DNA of 64,000 nt from Selaginella moellendorffii (Eukaryota > Streptophyta > Lycopodiopsida > Selaginellales > Selaginellaceae), in assembly GCF_000143415.4 (NCBI RefSeq), contig NW_003314261.1, forward strand, positions 4,566,691 to 4,630,690, given 5' to 3'. Under the pieces are notes generated by a model. It saw only the letters and a list, made by a program, of their open reading frames with translations. It did not search any database and was not told the origin of the DNA. The position numbers were made by a program, and so were the translations under genes. Positions 43,207-54,400 of the stretch are shown here, piece by piece. Numbering within the stretch: the stretch's first letter is position 1; the number at the start of each line of letters is the position of its first letter.

Positions 43207-43351
43207 TGTGAATGTGTGCTTTTGTGTGCGAAATGCTCTGTTGACTTCATTGCTTTCATATGGTTATGTATATAATAGTATGGGTGTGTGTCTTGGATGA
43301 ATGACTTGTCTTCTTTGCTGACATGGAGACTTGTCATCACTTGTCTCCACA
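43207..43351 (-). repeat. Copia 5' LTR
   Basis: Minus-strand TGTGGAGACAAGTGATGAC at 43351 to ATTCACA at 43207, about 145 bp, followed by a PBS-like TGGTATTGGG. Matches the 3' LTR at 29880-30039. Its outer edge abuts the LRR fragment. Confidence 0.8.
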
Positions 43352-43900
43352 TCAAGTTTCTGTAATGGAGCTGCTGAGTCTGTTGTGTGATAGGTCCAGT
43401 GCCTTCAGTCCCAGGTTACCACCGATGGAAACGCTCGCAGTACAGTTGTTGATGGACAGGTTGAGCATTGAGCTAAACTTTGGAACTCCAGCCACTGTTA
43501 AGAAGTTCACAATGAGGTCCAGGCTTTCCAAACTCTCGAGGCTGGAGAGATTTCCTGGGACCTCTCGCAGAGAATTGGAGCTCAAGTTGAGGAGGTTGAG
43601 CTGCGAGAGGTCCAGGTGAGCCAGTGATGGAAGCTCGTCCCAGATGGCAGGAAGAACTCCCAAGAGATTAAACCTGGACAGAGCAAGGCCCTCCACTCGG
43701 TTGTCCGAGTCCCACTCCACACCCCGCCATGCTCTTGGATTGGCGGTCTCGTTCCACACTTTGATCCCAAGCTTGTCACAGAGAGAGAGCAGAGCCTGTG
43801 TGTCGTTGGCGATCCCAGATGGATTCATGGGACACTGTGACCGGGATCTTGTGAGAAAGACGAGTAGAAACAAAGGCAGGAGCAAATCCGCAAGAGACAT
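43352..43900 (-). pseudogene. LRR receptor 5' fragment, open 182-residue frame with signal peptide
   Basis: Starts MSLADLLLPLFLLVFLTRSRSQ, matching the receptor at 16247, and continues through the AWRGVEW cap into about five LRRs. Two deletions relative to the parent (the segment after LDLSQ, and a few codons at FSSMLNLS) are in frame, so the ORF stays open. It ends SSSITET-stop, with the TGA formed at the junction with the Copia LTR. Could encode a small secreted LRR fragment; no evidence of expression. Confidence 0.75.
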
Positions 43901-44315
43901 GGCCGATACTCTTTAATCAAACCGATGGATCAGAACATCAAAGAGTGGTGAGGGTTTTCTTTTCGCCAGAGTTTACGGGATAGAATGTGGAGTTGGACAG
44001 TTTGACTAGTTGGGATCGTCGAAAAAACAAACTCAATTCCTGGACGCATTTGGTGGTGTATGCCCAGTCCAGGCATCTTCTTGAGGTCCTCTTCCACAGC
44101 ATGCTGGATAGAAACCTCGTATTGTGGAACGCAATGCTCCAGGCGCACACTTGCGGTGACGCGCTGGAGCTCACAACGGATGAATGTGGAGGGAGTGAGG
44201 TCGGACGAGATCACTTTCAGAGAAAGAGGTGATGCAAGGGATAGTTTTTCTTTTCCAGGCAATCCCTGAGAAGCTCTTAGCTGAAGTATGGCTTGACAGA
44301 GCACTCCAGGCAGCA
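43901..44315. pseudogene. Shuffled block: LRR promoter, PPR fragment and carrier intron piece
   Basis: 43901-43995 is the inverted equivalent of 16110-16246 upstream of the kinase-less receptor (TCTTTAATCAAACCGATGGA, GAACATCAAAGAGTGG). 44040-44220 plus reads VVYAQSRHLLEVLFHSM and DRNLVLWNAMLQAHTCGDALEL, similar to the PPR at 46609. 44262-44300 matches the reverse complement of carrier intron sequence at 21146-21182 (CCTGAGAAGCTCTTAGCTGA). Confidence 0.75.
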
Positions 44316-44319
44316 CGAA

Positions 44320-45590
44320 CTCTTTTGTGAGACTTTGGCTTACCAAACTCGTTTTGGTGTGAGGCAATTGCAATGGCAGCTTACTTGCATAATTGCCAAC
44401 TTACAACAGCTGTGTCAGGGAAGACTCATGCAAAGCATGGTATGGTGTAAAACTAAACATGAGCCATCTACATGTTTTTGGAAGCATTTGCTATGCACAT
44501 GTGTTGAAAAGCTCAAAGATAAGCTTGCAAGCACTAGCCAAAAGTGTGTCCTTGTTGGATACACAGATACAATGAAGGGCTAGAAATTCTTCAACTTTGA
44601 AACTCAGAAAATGATCGTGAGCAGGACGTATGTGACAAGAGATCTCCAGCCACTGCCACAGTTTTCTTTAACGAAAGTAGTTGAGGACAACTCGGGAAGA
44701 TAGTGATAACAAATTTCGCAATCAGCTGGTGCTGCACATGGAGGTGGCAACCAGGACGATCCAGGCGGCAACAACGACAATGGGGTGAGCATGGATGGCA
44801 ATCTTAATGGAGGTGAGAAATTGCTCTATAGAGCAGAAGACTTGCTACTTGACACAAGAGGTGCTAGAACCAGTTAGCTCAGCAAATGCAGTTAGTAGTA
44901 GATCAAGGCCATGAGTGCAGTGTTGGCAGGACCAAGCCTGAAACTAGTGAGGGCAATTTGACGTTTTGGCTATGAGCGCACACTCACAGAGGCTGGTGGT
45001 CAATACAAGGAGCAGCTGGATCTTCAAGCAGCTATGTGGGCTTCTCGGCAAGAAGCCAAGGCTGCTAGAGACTGCTCAGCAACAGTGCAACCTCCTACGA
45101 TACAACTTTTTATTTTGCCAACTCCAGCATGGGCAGCATGATGAGCCAACTTCTACTTCTCTTTGACCATGGCTGAGATGCACTTGTCCCAAAGACCATG
45201 GAAGAAGCTCTTGCTGGACCTTATGCAGATTGGTACTTGTCAAGCTGAGTACAACTCATTGATGGAGAACCAAACTGGAGCTACCACTTTGGAGAAAGGT
45301 GATCAAGACCAAATTCATCTTGCAGCTCAAGATGGGACCTGAAAGCAACCATCCCCTCCCGCGACGGAATTCACAAAGGAAGAAAAGATTAGTTTGTAGC
45401 AAAGTTGCGAGACATATGTTACAAAGTTAGATTTGTTGCGAGAGGATTCTCAGAAGTCGAAGGAGTCTACTTCTATTGAGACTTTTTCACTAGTGGTGAA
45501 GCTTGCGTCGATTTTATTTCTCTACAACTTAGCAGCTCACAAAGACATGGAGGTCGAGTCGAGCACATGGACATGGCTACAGTGATCCTG
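44320..45590 (+). mobile_element. Copia pol fragment (plus strand)
   Basis: Across frames: AYLHNC, GKTHAKHG, HLHVFGSICYAHV, KLDKLxxxSxKCVLVGYTDTMKG (integrase C-terminus), then RT start pieces EGVYFYETFS-LVVKLASI and LAAHKDMEVE. Stops throughout. No LTR found on either side. Distinct strand and piece from the element at 29.9-43.35 kb, so a separate copy. Confidence 0.75.
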
Positions 45591-46608
45591 AACAGCTCGC
45601 AGTCGCTGGCAATCCTGAACGGCTTGCAGTCTCTAACATGCTACTGTAGGACTTCCTTTCTAAATTCTTGAAAATCCTTGAGCTCCAAGGCCACCTTCTG
45701 TATAGTTTTGAACCTATCTTGATAATGAACGTAACCAAGTAGTTCTCGTTGATCCGTGCCTTTGACCTGGGTTAGAGAACATCGGCATTTCTTAAGTTGA
45801 GGCATTAGGAAACATGTGAAGTAACCCCATGGCTTACTCTCGCTCAGACGACTCCTACATTTCCATACTCCTACAACCCGCCTAACTGCGATCCATAGTT
45901 CTCATTACACATGACCATGCACTGCTGATAATCCTGGAAAGACAAGGTGGTCAGTAAGCATTGTCGCTAATCCAAAGCTCAACCTTGTGAGCCCCCATTC
46001 CCTGCACGCTATCTTGACCAGTCCAAACACTCAGAGCTGACAGCGCTGGCAAGGATATCCTGAGCTGTGCAAGGGGATTTTCGTCTTCTCCATGACCGAA
46101 AAGTCTATTCCCTCTTCAATCTCTGCATCTCTTGCAGCCATTGCCAACAGATCAAAACACAGAAACCACACTCGCATTTTTTTCTCCAGAACAGCAATTT
46201 GTTCCTGCCAATGGAGCAATATTCAGTTTGACTGAAAAGTACAAGGCATCGAAGGGGAAAAAGATGATGGCTACCCCATCCCAGGTGCTTTGGACATGAG
46301 ACGGAGTCTGGGATTTGCCTGGTCCGTACCAGTGATCAGAATGGATGTAGCTCCAGGTAGTCGATGGCCGATCTCATGTACTTGTCCGTCAGGATCTTTC
46401 GGGCCACCTGAATGCAAAGCAGGATGTGGGAGACGGGGGCTTGCTCCCATGTCATCTCTCCACTGCAACTGCAAGAAATTTCTGCCCGATCTTCCAAGAA
46501 AAAAAACAAACTCAACGTATTTGAAGCGCGTTGAAACATCTTATCAAATCTTCCAATCCAACGTAGTCTCATGGAAATTTGAAGCATGAAAATTGAGTGG
46601 ATCGCAGC
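45591..46608. other. Spacer with unassigned decayed coding-like sequence
   Basis: Minus-strand stretches such as WQEQIAVLEKKMRVWFLCFDLL (46219-46150) and ILLCIQVARKILTDKYMRSAIDYLEL (about 46430-46350) look coding-like, but they belong to no family I recognise and are separated by stops. No promoter or RNA feature identified. Confidence 0.35.
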
Positions 46609-47781
46609 ATGGGGCCGACCAGCTTGGATCAAGCGATCACACTCCAGCAGCGATCCCCGACAAGCCTGTGGCTCCAGCAGATTCAAGCGGCAGCCAAGCG
46701 CCTGAAATCATGCCGGAGCTTGTCCGAGTGCCGCCAACTCAGAGCCGAGATCGAGCGAACTCACCTGGCACGGAATCGCTACCTCACCAACGTCCTCGTC
46801 GAGACGCTGGGAAAGTTTGGGCAGCTAGAGGAGGTGTCCCAGGCCTTCGCGCGCATCCGGCAGCCAAACGTCTTCTCCTGGAACATCATGGTGGCGGCGT
46901 ACGCGCAGAACGGCCGCCTGGAAGAATCGAGGGACATGTTTGAAGAAAAGATGGCGGAGCGAGACGTGGTGTCCTGGACGACGATGGTGGCCGCTTATGC
47001 GCAGAGCAGGCAGCTGGAAGAAGCCCAGGGCCTGTTCGATCGGATGCCCGAGAGGAACGAGGTGTCATGGAACACGATGATCTCGGCCTATGCCCAGTCC
47101 GGCTATCTGGGCGAGGCTGAAAAGCTCTTCCGGCGAATGCCCGCCCCGGACGTGGTGTCACGGACGCTAATGGTGGTGGCTTATGCCCAGGCCGGGCATC
47201 TCCTTGAGGCGAGGTGGGCTTTCGAGAGCATGCCCGAGAGGGATATCGTAGCGTGGACCGCGATGCTCGTCGCGTATGCCCAGGCAGGGGAAGTGGCCGC
47301 GGCGGAGCTCCTCTTCCACACCATGCCGGACAGGAACCTCGTGTCCTGGAACGCGATGCTCCAGGCGCGAGCTCGCGGCGGCGCGCTAGAGCTCGCCCAG
47401 CGGATGAACGTGGAGGGCGTGAGGCCGGACGAGATCACTTTCATGATCGTTCTCCACGCTTGCAGCCATCTCGGCCTCGTGGAGGAGAGCTTGCGGCAGT
47501 TTGCGTCCATGGTGGTGGATCACGCCGAGGCTCCGCGCGTGGAGCACCGGGCGTGCGTGGTGGATGTGCTGGGGCGGGTAGGGGAGCTCGACGGCGCGGA
47601 GGATGTGGTGGGGAGCTTGCCCGCCTCGTCGGGAGCTCTGGCGTGGACGACGCTCACGGGTGCTGCCAAGATGCATGGAGCCGTGGGTCATGGCGTGAGA
47701 GGTGCCAATGCGGTGTTTAGGATGGATCCAAGCGACTCGGCACCGTATGTTCTCTTGCAATTGCATCTCTGCAAGAAGTAA
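46609..47781 (+). CDS. Pentatricopeptide repeat protein, about 390 aa, intronless
   Basis: Predicted organellar RNA-binding protein. ATG at 46609 (MGPTSLDQAITLQQRS) is the first in frame. Contains about 8 PPR motifs, for example RDVVSWTTMVAAYAQSRQLEEAQGLFDRM in pieces, DIVAWTAMLVAYAQAGE and RNLVSWNAMLQARARGGALEL. Then comes an L-like motif (PDEITFMIVLHACSHLGLVEE) and the beginning of an E-type region, ending without E+/DYW. Shorter than typical Selaginella PPR genes. Partial copies occur at 15.0-16.0 kb and 44.0 kb. Confidence 0.9.
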   Translation: MGPTSLDQAITLQQRSPTSLWLQQIQAAAKRLKSCRSLSECRQLRAEIERTHLARNRYLTNVLVETLGKFGQLEEVSQAFARIRQPNVFSWNIMVAAYAQNGRLEESRDMFEEKMAERDVVSWTTMVAAYAQSRQLEEAQGLFDRMPERNEVSWNTMISAYAQSGYLGEAEKLFRRMPAPDVVSRTLMVVAYAQAGHLLEARWAFESMPERDIVAWTAMLVAYAQAGEVAAAELLFHTMPDRNLVSWNAMLQARARGGALELAQRMNVEGVRPDEITFMIVLHACSHLGLVEESLRQFASMVVDHAEAPRVEHRACVVDVLGRVGELDGAEDVVGSLPASSGALAWTTLTGAAKMHGAVGHGVRGANAVFRMDPSDSAPYVLLQLHLCKK

Positions 47782-48086
47782 ATAAGCGCGCTGCTAAATC
47801 TTAGCTCACTGGATTCATTTCCCAGTTGTAGATCAAGGAATGAAAGTGATCTTTCCAGAGAAACAAAAATCGTCAAGAAGCACTATGTGTTCTACTTGAC
47901 AATACAGGGAGATCTTTTTGTTCTACGTTGCATGCTTTGACAAGAGTTTTCTCTTATCTGCTTAGGTGACATGTCTATTACACTACATTGTCTTAAGTTC
48001 AAAGTTGATGTGCTAGTACAATTTGACTCAAACTCTCGGTGGAGTGTTTAAAACCCGAACCAATCGAACTTATGTCACTCACATCT

Positions 48087-48518
48087 ATGGAGCGAGCGCT
48101 AGTTTTGGCCGTAGCAATTCTTCTCCTTGCGCAGCTTGCTGCTTGCCAAGGGCCCCGGGGAACTCTGGGTGTCTACCAAGCAAGCAACTCATCGAGTAAG
48201 TTCTGCTGTTGACGAGTCACCACTTCTTACTCATGTTGTTTGCGTGTTCCAGCTTACACACCTTGTCCTCGAAGTGGATGGAGCCGAGGCCAGGCTCTAG
48301 CAAATAGCCAGGCGATTTTCAATGGCCCCTCCAGCGCGTGCTTGAGGAGCTACAATCTCACCAGTGACTATAACCGTGGTTTTGGAGTGAGAGCGGTGGT
48401 CAGAGTGGTCGGGACATGCTCGGCATGCTATACTTTTCACAGCACCCAGTCGACTTTCACGTCCATCGCGCAGCCAGGCGCTCAAATCCCTCTGTCTATA
48501 GAGTACATCCCGTCCTGA
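48087..48518 (+). CDS. Small secreted protein, double-psi beta-barrel (RlpA/EG45-like) type
   Basis: Two exons, 48087-48195 and 48253-48518, give 124 residues; an in-frame ATG at 48072 would add five. Signal peptide ALVLAVAILLLAQLAACQG. The mature part has four cysteines (TPCP, ACLRS, GTCSACY) and ends TSIAQPGAQIPLSIEYIPS, resembling the C-terminal strand pattern of EG45/plant natriuretic peptide-like barwin-fold proteins (FxxIAxPxxGxIxIxY). Assignment rests on that pattern plus cysteine placement. Probable apoplastic protein; function unknown. Confidence 0.65.
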
Positions 48519-48756
48519 GAATTGTGCGAGAGCAAATAAAAGTACCTTGTGTATAGGCTGCGAGCTTCTTAACGATTTTAACAATAAAACTGGAAACGTA
48601 GCTGCAAACAGTGCTCTTACGTATTCAAAGAGTGATGAGTATAGAGGTGTTAAACGTTGTCCGGATTTTAAGAAGACTGGAAACAGGCGCTTGGCTAGTG
48701 CTTGAGATGTTTGAAATCCAGCGGATGCTTACCAGTTGATTTTGTAGACTTTCCTT

Positions 48757-49573
48757 TCAAAACCTTTTTTTCTGAGATTTTGGTCTGAGCATGATATTGG
48801 AACGTTGTATATGTGACCCTTGAAGTCTTTGCTTGAGAAAGTCTGAGCCTTTCCGTGCATGAGACGGGGTGTCATTCAGCACAACGAGCTTGGTTCTGCG
48901 CAAACTCAAAGAATCTATTCAGAAATTCATCCATATGAAAAATCTCTAACCTGTCATTGATTGAGATGCTCGCAACTTTCTTCTTGGTCTTTCGCTTGGG
49001 CCTCGACTCCGTCGGTTGAGCATCGCATACATTCGTCGCTTCCTTCCTGTTGAGTTTAAACGCTAGTCATGTAAAGAAGAAGAAAATGAAGGAGAACTTA
49101 CCGCTCCTTGTCTATGAGGAACTGGACAACGCTCTCGTCCAGGAAGCCCGAGTTTTTCATGGCCAAAACTCCAGCCTCGGGATCGGAATCGTTCTCGACA
49201 AGATCTTCTTCTTTCCTTTCTCTTTCTTCCAGCTTCTTCGCTTTCTTCTCCAATTTCATTAGCTTTGCCTCTCTATTACGCTCGTCCCGCTTGCGTCTCT
49301 TGGATTTCGCCTCGGACGCTATCCTAGCGAGCAAAGATACCCACTGCATTCGTATGAAGGAAAATTAAACAAGAGAAGTACCTCTTCTCGGTGTCGCGTT
49401 CTTGCTTTCGAGCAATCTCCGCGGCATCGCGGCCCTAGAATCGCAATCTGTGAGAAGCAGGAAGAATGCGATCGCGCGCCTACCTCGACCATCGTGACCT
49501 CCTCTGGAGCACCTTCGCTGTCACTCATTGGTTTCACGCAAACCCTAAACCTCATCATCCTTTCATTTGGCAT
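48757..49573 (-). CDS. NOL7-like basic nucleolar protein
   Basis: Five short-intron exons on the minus strand from ATG 49573 (MPNERMMRFRVCV), through GRDAAEIARKQERDTEK and a highly charged coiled coil (SKRRKRDERNREAKLMKLEKK in pieces). A KRKTKKK basic cluster follows, then a C-terminus VVLNDTPSHARKGSDFLKQR ending KSQKKRF-stop at 48757. The C-terminal pattern resembles the conserved tail of NOL7/NUC129-type proteins. Likely nuclear or nucleolar, possibly in rRNA processing (inference). Its start lies 9 bp from the stop of the upstream BAHD gene. Confidence 0.65.
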
Positions 49574-49582
49574 TGAAGAACC

Positions 49583-51005
49583 CTAAAAACAGGACAATAG
49601 ATTTGCTTCTAGCGATGGCATTCGCTCCTTCTCCATAGCCAAGAACACACCCAGCCCACCATCGTTCTTGCAGTTCGAGACGATCACCACGAACTCCGCG
49701 CGATCATTCACCACCGGCGTCACGTAGCTGGGCCTCCCAAAGCCGAAATCCAGGTCCTGGAAAGGGATTTTCCACCAGGGCGTGATGATCGTCCCTCCCG
49801 GAATGTTGATCATCCCGCGGTGGAGCTCGCACCAATCGATCTGCGACCGAACGTACTCCTCGGTTCCAGTAGATGCCAGCGCTCGCCGGACACGATCGAC
49901 GCAAAACGCGAGAGATTGGCGGCGGATCTCTCCCGCCGTGGCGTCCACGCAGCTCGCCCCCACGACAGCATTCCCGCAGAAATTCTCCGGAAGATCGAGC
50001 TTGCCTCGCGTGCTCGTGACCAGGAAGAGCTTCGATGGATCGCCTGGAGCAAGATGATCCATCGATTTGGTTCTTGCCTGCCAGATGTGAGCTGCTAGGA
50101 CCTCGAACGTGGAGGGACGCTTGATCCATTGTGATCCCAGGACCGTGTTCTTGAGGCTCTGGATCATCCCGGGCGTGAATTCGAGGACTTTAAACGCGAG
50201 GTTTGTGTGATCGAGCTCCGGAGAGAACGAGCGTGGATCGAAGAGAACTTTTGGGGGAATCTCTGGGAGCCGCTGCATTTCCTTGTGATCGTAGGAGGTG
50301 TGAGGGGGCGATCGAGGAAGCAAGAGCGATCGATCGGGACTGGGATTAGGGAAGAACTCCTGGCAGCCGCGCACAATCTTCGTATAGTCGTGAAGAAAAT
50401 TGTATGCCGAGAATCCATCCATGGCGACATGGCTCGCGCAAATTCCCAGAGCGATCCCACCACACTGGAACTCCGTCACCTTTTCGAAGAACAAGAGTAT
50501 TTTGCAATCAAGCGAAAGATTTGATCACTTTTCTTGCCTGGAGAGTGAGCAATGGAAGATCCTGGATGGATTCCACATTTCTTGGAAGTGTGATGAGCTC
50601 TTTTCGAAAGAGGGGATCTGGATCACGGAGATTGTGGAGCTGGGCTATGGTGGCGTCCATTGATGCCCGCGTAAACACCACTCCAGCTCCATTGCAATCG
50701 ATCTCCAGGCGCCCATTTTCGTCATTGAGCTTGAAACTCCCGGCCAGGAAGTAGTACGGAACGAGGATCTTGGCGAGACACTCGCGGAGTTTCTCAATCC
50801 AATCGCGGGGATTGTCGATCGAATCGTAGACCATGATCCACTCGACATGGAAGAAAACTTGATGATCGATGTTGCTGAGATAAAGAGTTCTTCGCTCGAG
50901 AGGAAGAGCTGGGGTGACGAGCTCGGAGCTTTGAATCACCACCATTGGATTGCGGTTACCATCCATCCAACGATCGATCGGTTTTAAAGCCGGGAGAGAT
51001 TCCAT
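49583..51005 (-). CDS. BAHD acyltransferase
   Basis: Acyl-CoA-dependent transferase of plant specialised or cell-wall metabolism, 454 residues from two exons (51005-50538 and 50479-49583). The catalytic HxxxD motif is HVAMD, followed by GFSAYNFLHDY. The structural DFGWG motif appears as DFGFG, a tolerated variant. Other family signatures: QVTEFQCGGIALGI and WxxP before DFGFG (TPWWKIPFQDLDFGFG). The single 58-nt intron has a GC donor (gcaaga). Acyl donor and acceptor cannot be told from sequence. Divergent from the PATROL1-like gene by 443 bp. Confidence 0.93.
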
Positions 51006-51448
51006 TCTTCGCTATAGTAGTTTTGTGTGTGTACTTGTGAGATTCCTTTTTACATCACGCAGAGGACATGGCTTTCATGCCGCCATGCGAATCGAGCCTG
51101 GCACCTCTGGCTCACGACGCAGTGGCCGATGCCGTCCATCTGGACGGCTCTCCTTGGGCTACGAGGGCTAGGATTGGAAGGAATCCCGTCGAGCGTCTCC
51201 GGCTTAAGCCTAGAAGGCGCTATTGGATCAGCTGCGTTAGGGTCGGATTTCTCTTCTCCAATCCTCCAGAGATCCGAGCTCCGCATCCACAGCGCTGAAT
51301 GGAGCATGCCAGCAGCAGCATTTTGATATCGAAATCGCAGCGGCCGGCGGATTCTTCTTCATCGATTCCTCGCCCTGGATCGAGCTCTAGAGTACCTGCA
51401 TTGGCGATGGAGCAAGAATGAGATGATTTGAGGAGCAGCACTCCGGCA
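51006..51448. promoter_or_regulatory. Bidirectional intergenic region between the BAHD and PATROL1-like genes
   Basis: 443 bases separating divergent starts. Several overlapping short ORFs (51027-51326 and others) show no family resemblance. Presumably contains both promoters; no specific element recognised. Confidence 0.4.
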
Positions 51449-54400
51449 ATGGAGAGGTATGGCAGTGGATATTTTGTCGATAATGTCTTAGATTTAGACG
51501 AATTTTATTGATAGCGAGATCGAGAGATTGCGCTCCGATAGGCGCGAGCTCCTGGAATACATACTCGCCATCAACAGCAAGATCGTCGTGACACCTCTGG
51601 ATGGAGTAAATTACGACAGCATCGATGTAAAGTATGTTCTTGACCGGGCACGGAAAGGTAAGGATGGTGCTTTGCGAATTATTACTCAATCTACTAAGTA
51701 AACGCTCTGGATCCCATTCAAGGCCTCACTATGGACATAGCAGCTGCATTTAATTCGCCACCACCTCAAGAGGTAAAAGATCGTGTCGTATCGACTTGCT
51801 GGAAAATTACTCTTTCTTTCACAGAATAACGACACAGTTTTATCTACGTCGCCTGTTGGTGAGGAGATTGCAGATGGGGGATCCTGTCCATCGGTGGAGG
51901 CTCCCTTCAAATTCCAAGGGGAACAAATAAAAAATGCCGATGAGATCGCTTTGTGCTTGCCAGCTTTTGAAACAGGTGTGTGAAACTTTTGTCAAGTTGT
52001 TTATTGACACCCCAGTTTGTCCCAGGTCTTTCCGACGACGATATCCGGGAAACAGCATACGAAGTTTTGCTTGCATCAGTGGGAGCAGCCGGGTGGGGCC
52101 TTTTATTTGGTTTGCTAGATTCTGATTTCTATATTGTGTAGTGGGCTGATGAAAAAGGAAGAGAGCGTCTCGCGGTCTGGAAAATGGAAGCCTCAATCGA
52201 AGGCTTCCGGTCTCGCTTGTCTGATGAGCATAATGCGAAAGCAACTTGAGGTACGTTTATCTGTAGCTCGCTACTGTAGATAACCGTCTGTATGGGACAG
52301 ATATCTGAAGAGAATGACAAAAGGACAACAGATGCATTGTTTCATGCATCCAGCGGAAGATTGGGCAAAAGAACTGATAGCTTGCTTGTGCCGCTCGAGT
52401 TGTTATGCAATACAAAACGGGAAATTTTTCCAGACGGGACTACCTATCTAAACTGGCAAAAGAGATTGGTAATATTTGTAACCTCGTTTTTCTGCTCTGA
52501 TAGTGTTTTGCCTTGCAGCTAAATATTGTAAGAGAAGGAGTGTTGAACAATTACCATTGGAACCTTGATCGATCGGATCATCTTGCTATGGAGTTGATGG
52601 CTTCAATAGCTAATGTTGAAACTTCCGCTGTAAGTGATTTTTTTTTATTTTTCTTTTGCGTGATTTTAAATTCTGATTTTAGTTTAAAGACCGAACCGAC
52701 GCGTTAAAACGTGTTAAGGATGTCTATCTCGCAATTTCAGGAAGAAATGGGAAATCTGAAGAACCCTGTCATTGGGCCGACGGTTACTATTTGAATGTCC
52801 GTTTGTACGAAAAGCTACTGTTTGGTATATTTGACCCTGTGAACTCGAGCCAATTTATTGAGGTTAGCGTCTCATGTATGTTTGAAGGCTCACGGTATTA
52901 CGTCCCTTCGTAGGAAGCAGAGGAACTCCTTGAGCTGCTAAAATCGACGTGGAGAGTGTTGGGACTCAATCAGATTGTACACGATACATGCTTTACGTGG
53001 GTTATTTTCAAACAGGTAATGTCTAAGTAATACGTCTGCTTATTCACAAACTTGGCTATGGAACAGTTCGTCGTCACTGGGGAGTTTTTCTTGCTCCAGC
53101 ACGCTCAACGTCAAATGAAACTGATTACATTTGATCGACCAAGAACTGTAGCAGAACGGGCGTATCTTAAGACAACGAAACACGGGAATCTCGATGTTTC
53201 ATATGTCCAAGCTGTTCTGGGATCTATTAAGTCATGGATTGACAAGCAGTTGAATGACTACCATCTGTACTTTCAGCATGTAAGTGCATGTGCTCTCAAC
53301 GTTTACTCAATCTTGATTTTAGGATCGTACAAAAATGGAAGCGGTGCTTGCCATTGTTGTAACTTCTGCAAGGCTTCTAACTGAGGAGGAAACGGTAAAT
53401 TGTGTTGACTCCTCTTTTGGATAATGTCAATTAATCTGTTGCTCATAAAATGCAGAAAGCTCCAGGAATATCGAATACGTTAGTTATTGCAAAGCTGATC
53501 GAGGGTTACATATCTTCATCGATTAAGGAGGCCTATGCAAGGGTTCGTAAGCGACCTGTACTCGATATTTGAATACTAATGGCTGCTTATAGGTTTTGGC
53601 ACAATCTGCAAAACAAGAAGGCCATTGCGGTCGGCTGATATCACTTGCTGAAGATACTAAAAAACTCGCTGATTACGATATTACGTTCTTTTCCCCTCTC
53701 CTATGTCGTTGGGGACCTTTGTCGGTTGCTGTCACGGCTTCAGTATTGCATGCTGCTTACTTCAAGGAGCTTGTAAGTTTCTTAGAAGATAAAATTCTTA
53801 CCAATCACTTGTGTATGCTCAGAAACCTTGTCTTGAAAGATTGTCGACATCACCCGACGATGAAGTCACTTCACTACTATATGCAGCGGATAACTTGGAA
53901 CAATATTTATTGGACTTAGTAACTTCAGCAGAGAACGGGGATGGAAAGGTTGCCGAATATAAGGCACAAATGATACCATACGAGGTTAGCTTACTGGAGG
54001 TGTACAACCTTCTGATGTTCTTTTTTGCAGCTAGATAAAATACCGGGGAACTGGAGTATGCGCTGTATAACAACAAAGTTTGAAGAGCTCTCCAATGGTG
54101 TTGAAAGTGCTTTCATGGAGGAGGTGAGAGGTATACCCTTTGTCTATCAAATAAACTGGAGTTCTTGTGCAGAATTGGGAACCTTTATCCCCAGAAGAGC
54201 GCTATGGTCGTTCTGCCTCAGACATCTTTAAAGCAATTGACAAGGTAAGCACCAAGGCTTTAAGTCAGATCCTGTCATGTTGTCTATAGGTAGTGGACAG
54301 TTTCTTTGGCATAGAGTTTCCAATAAGGGCGTCCCATATAAAAAACTTGATAGATGCCTTGGAAAATGCGGTGCAACTTTATTCCGACAAACTACACAAG

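Larger units (their letters stand above)
29880..43351 (-). mobile_element. Copia LTR retrotransposon, interrupted by a nested chromovirus block
   Basis: LTRs at 43207-43351 (5') and 29880-30039 (3'). gag, zinc knuckle, protease and integrase remnants lie at 42890-41050 and RT/RNase H remnants at 30702-30103, all minus strand. The nested Ty3/gypsy sequence fills 30703-41047. A PBS-like TGGTATTGGG follows the 5' LTR at 43206-43197. Integrase C-terminus and most of RT are missing at the insertion point, so a deletion accompanied or followed nesting. Confidence 0.8.

Noticed and set aside
51027-51441. Small ORFs between the BAHD and PATROL1-like genes as a separate gene
   Set aside because: Five overlapping ORFs on both strands with no domain, consistent splice pattern or signal peptide; the interval fits a bidirectional promoter.
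53052-53384. Individual ORFs within 51.4-55.7 kb as separate small genes
   Set aside because: They are exons of one PATROL1-like gene: phases match across short GT-AG introns and the concatenated order follows the family.
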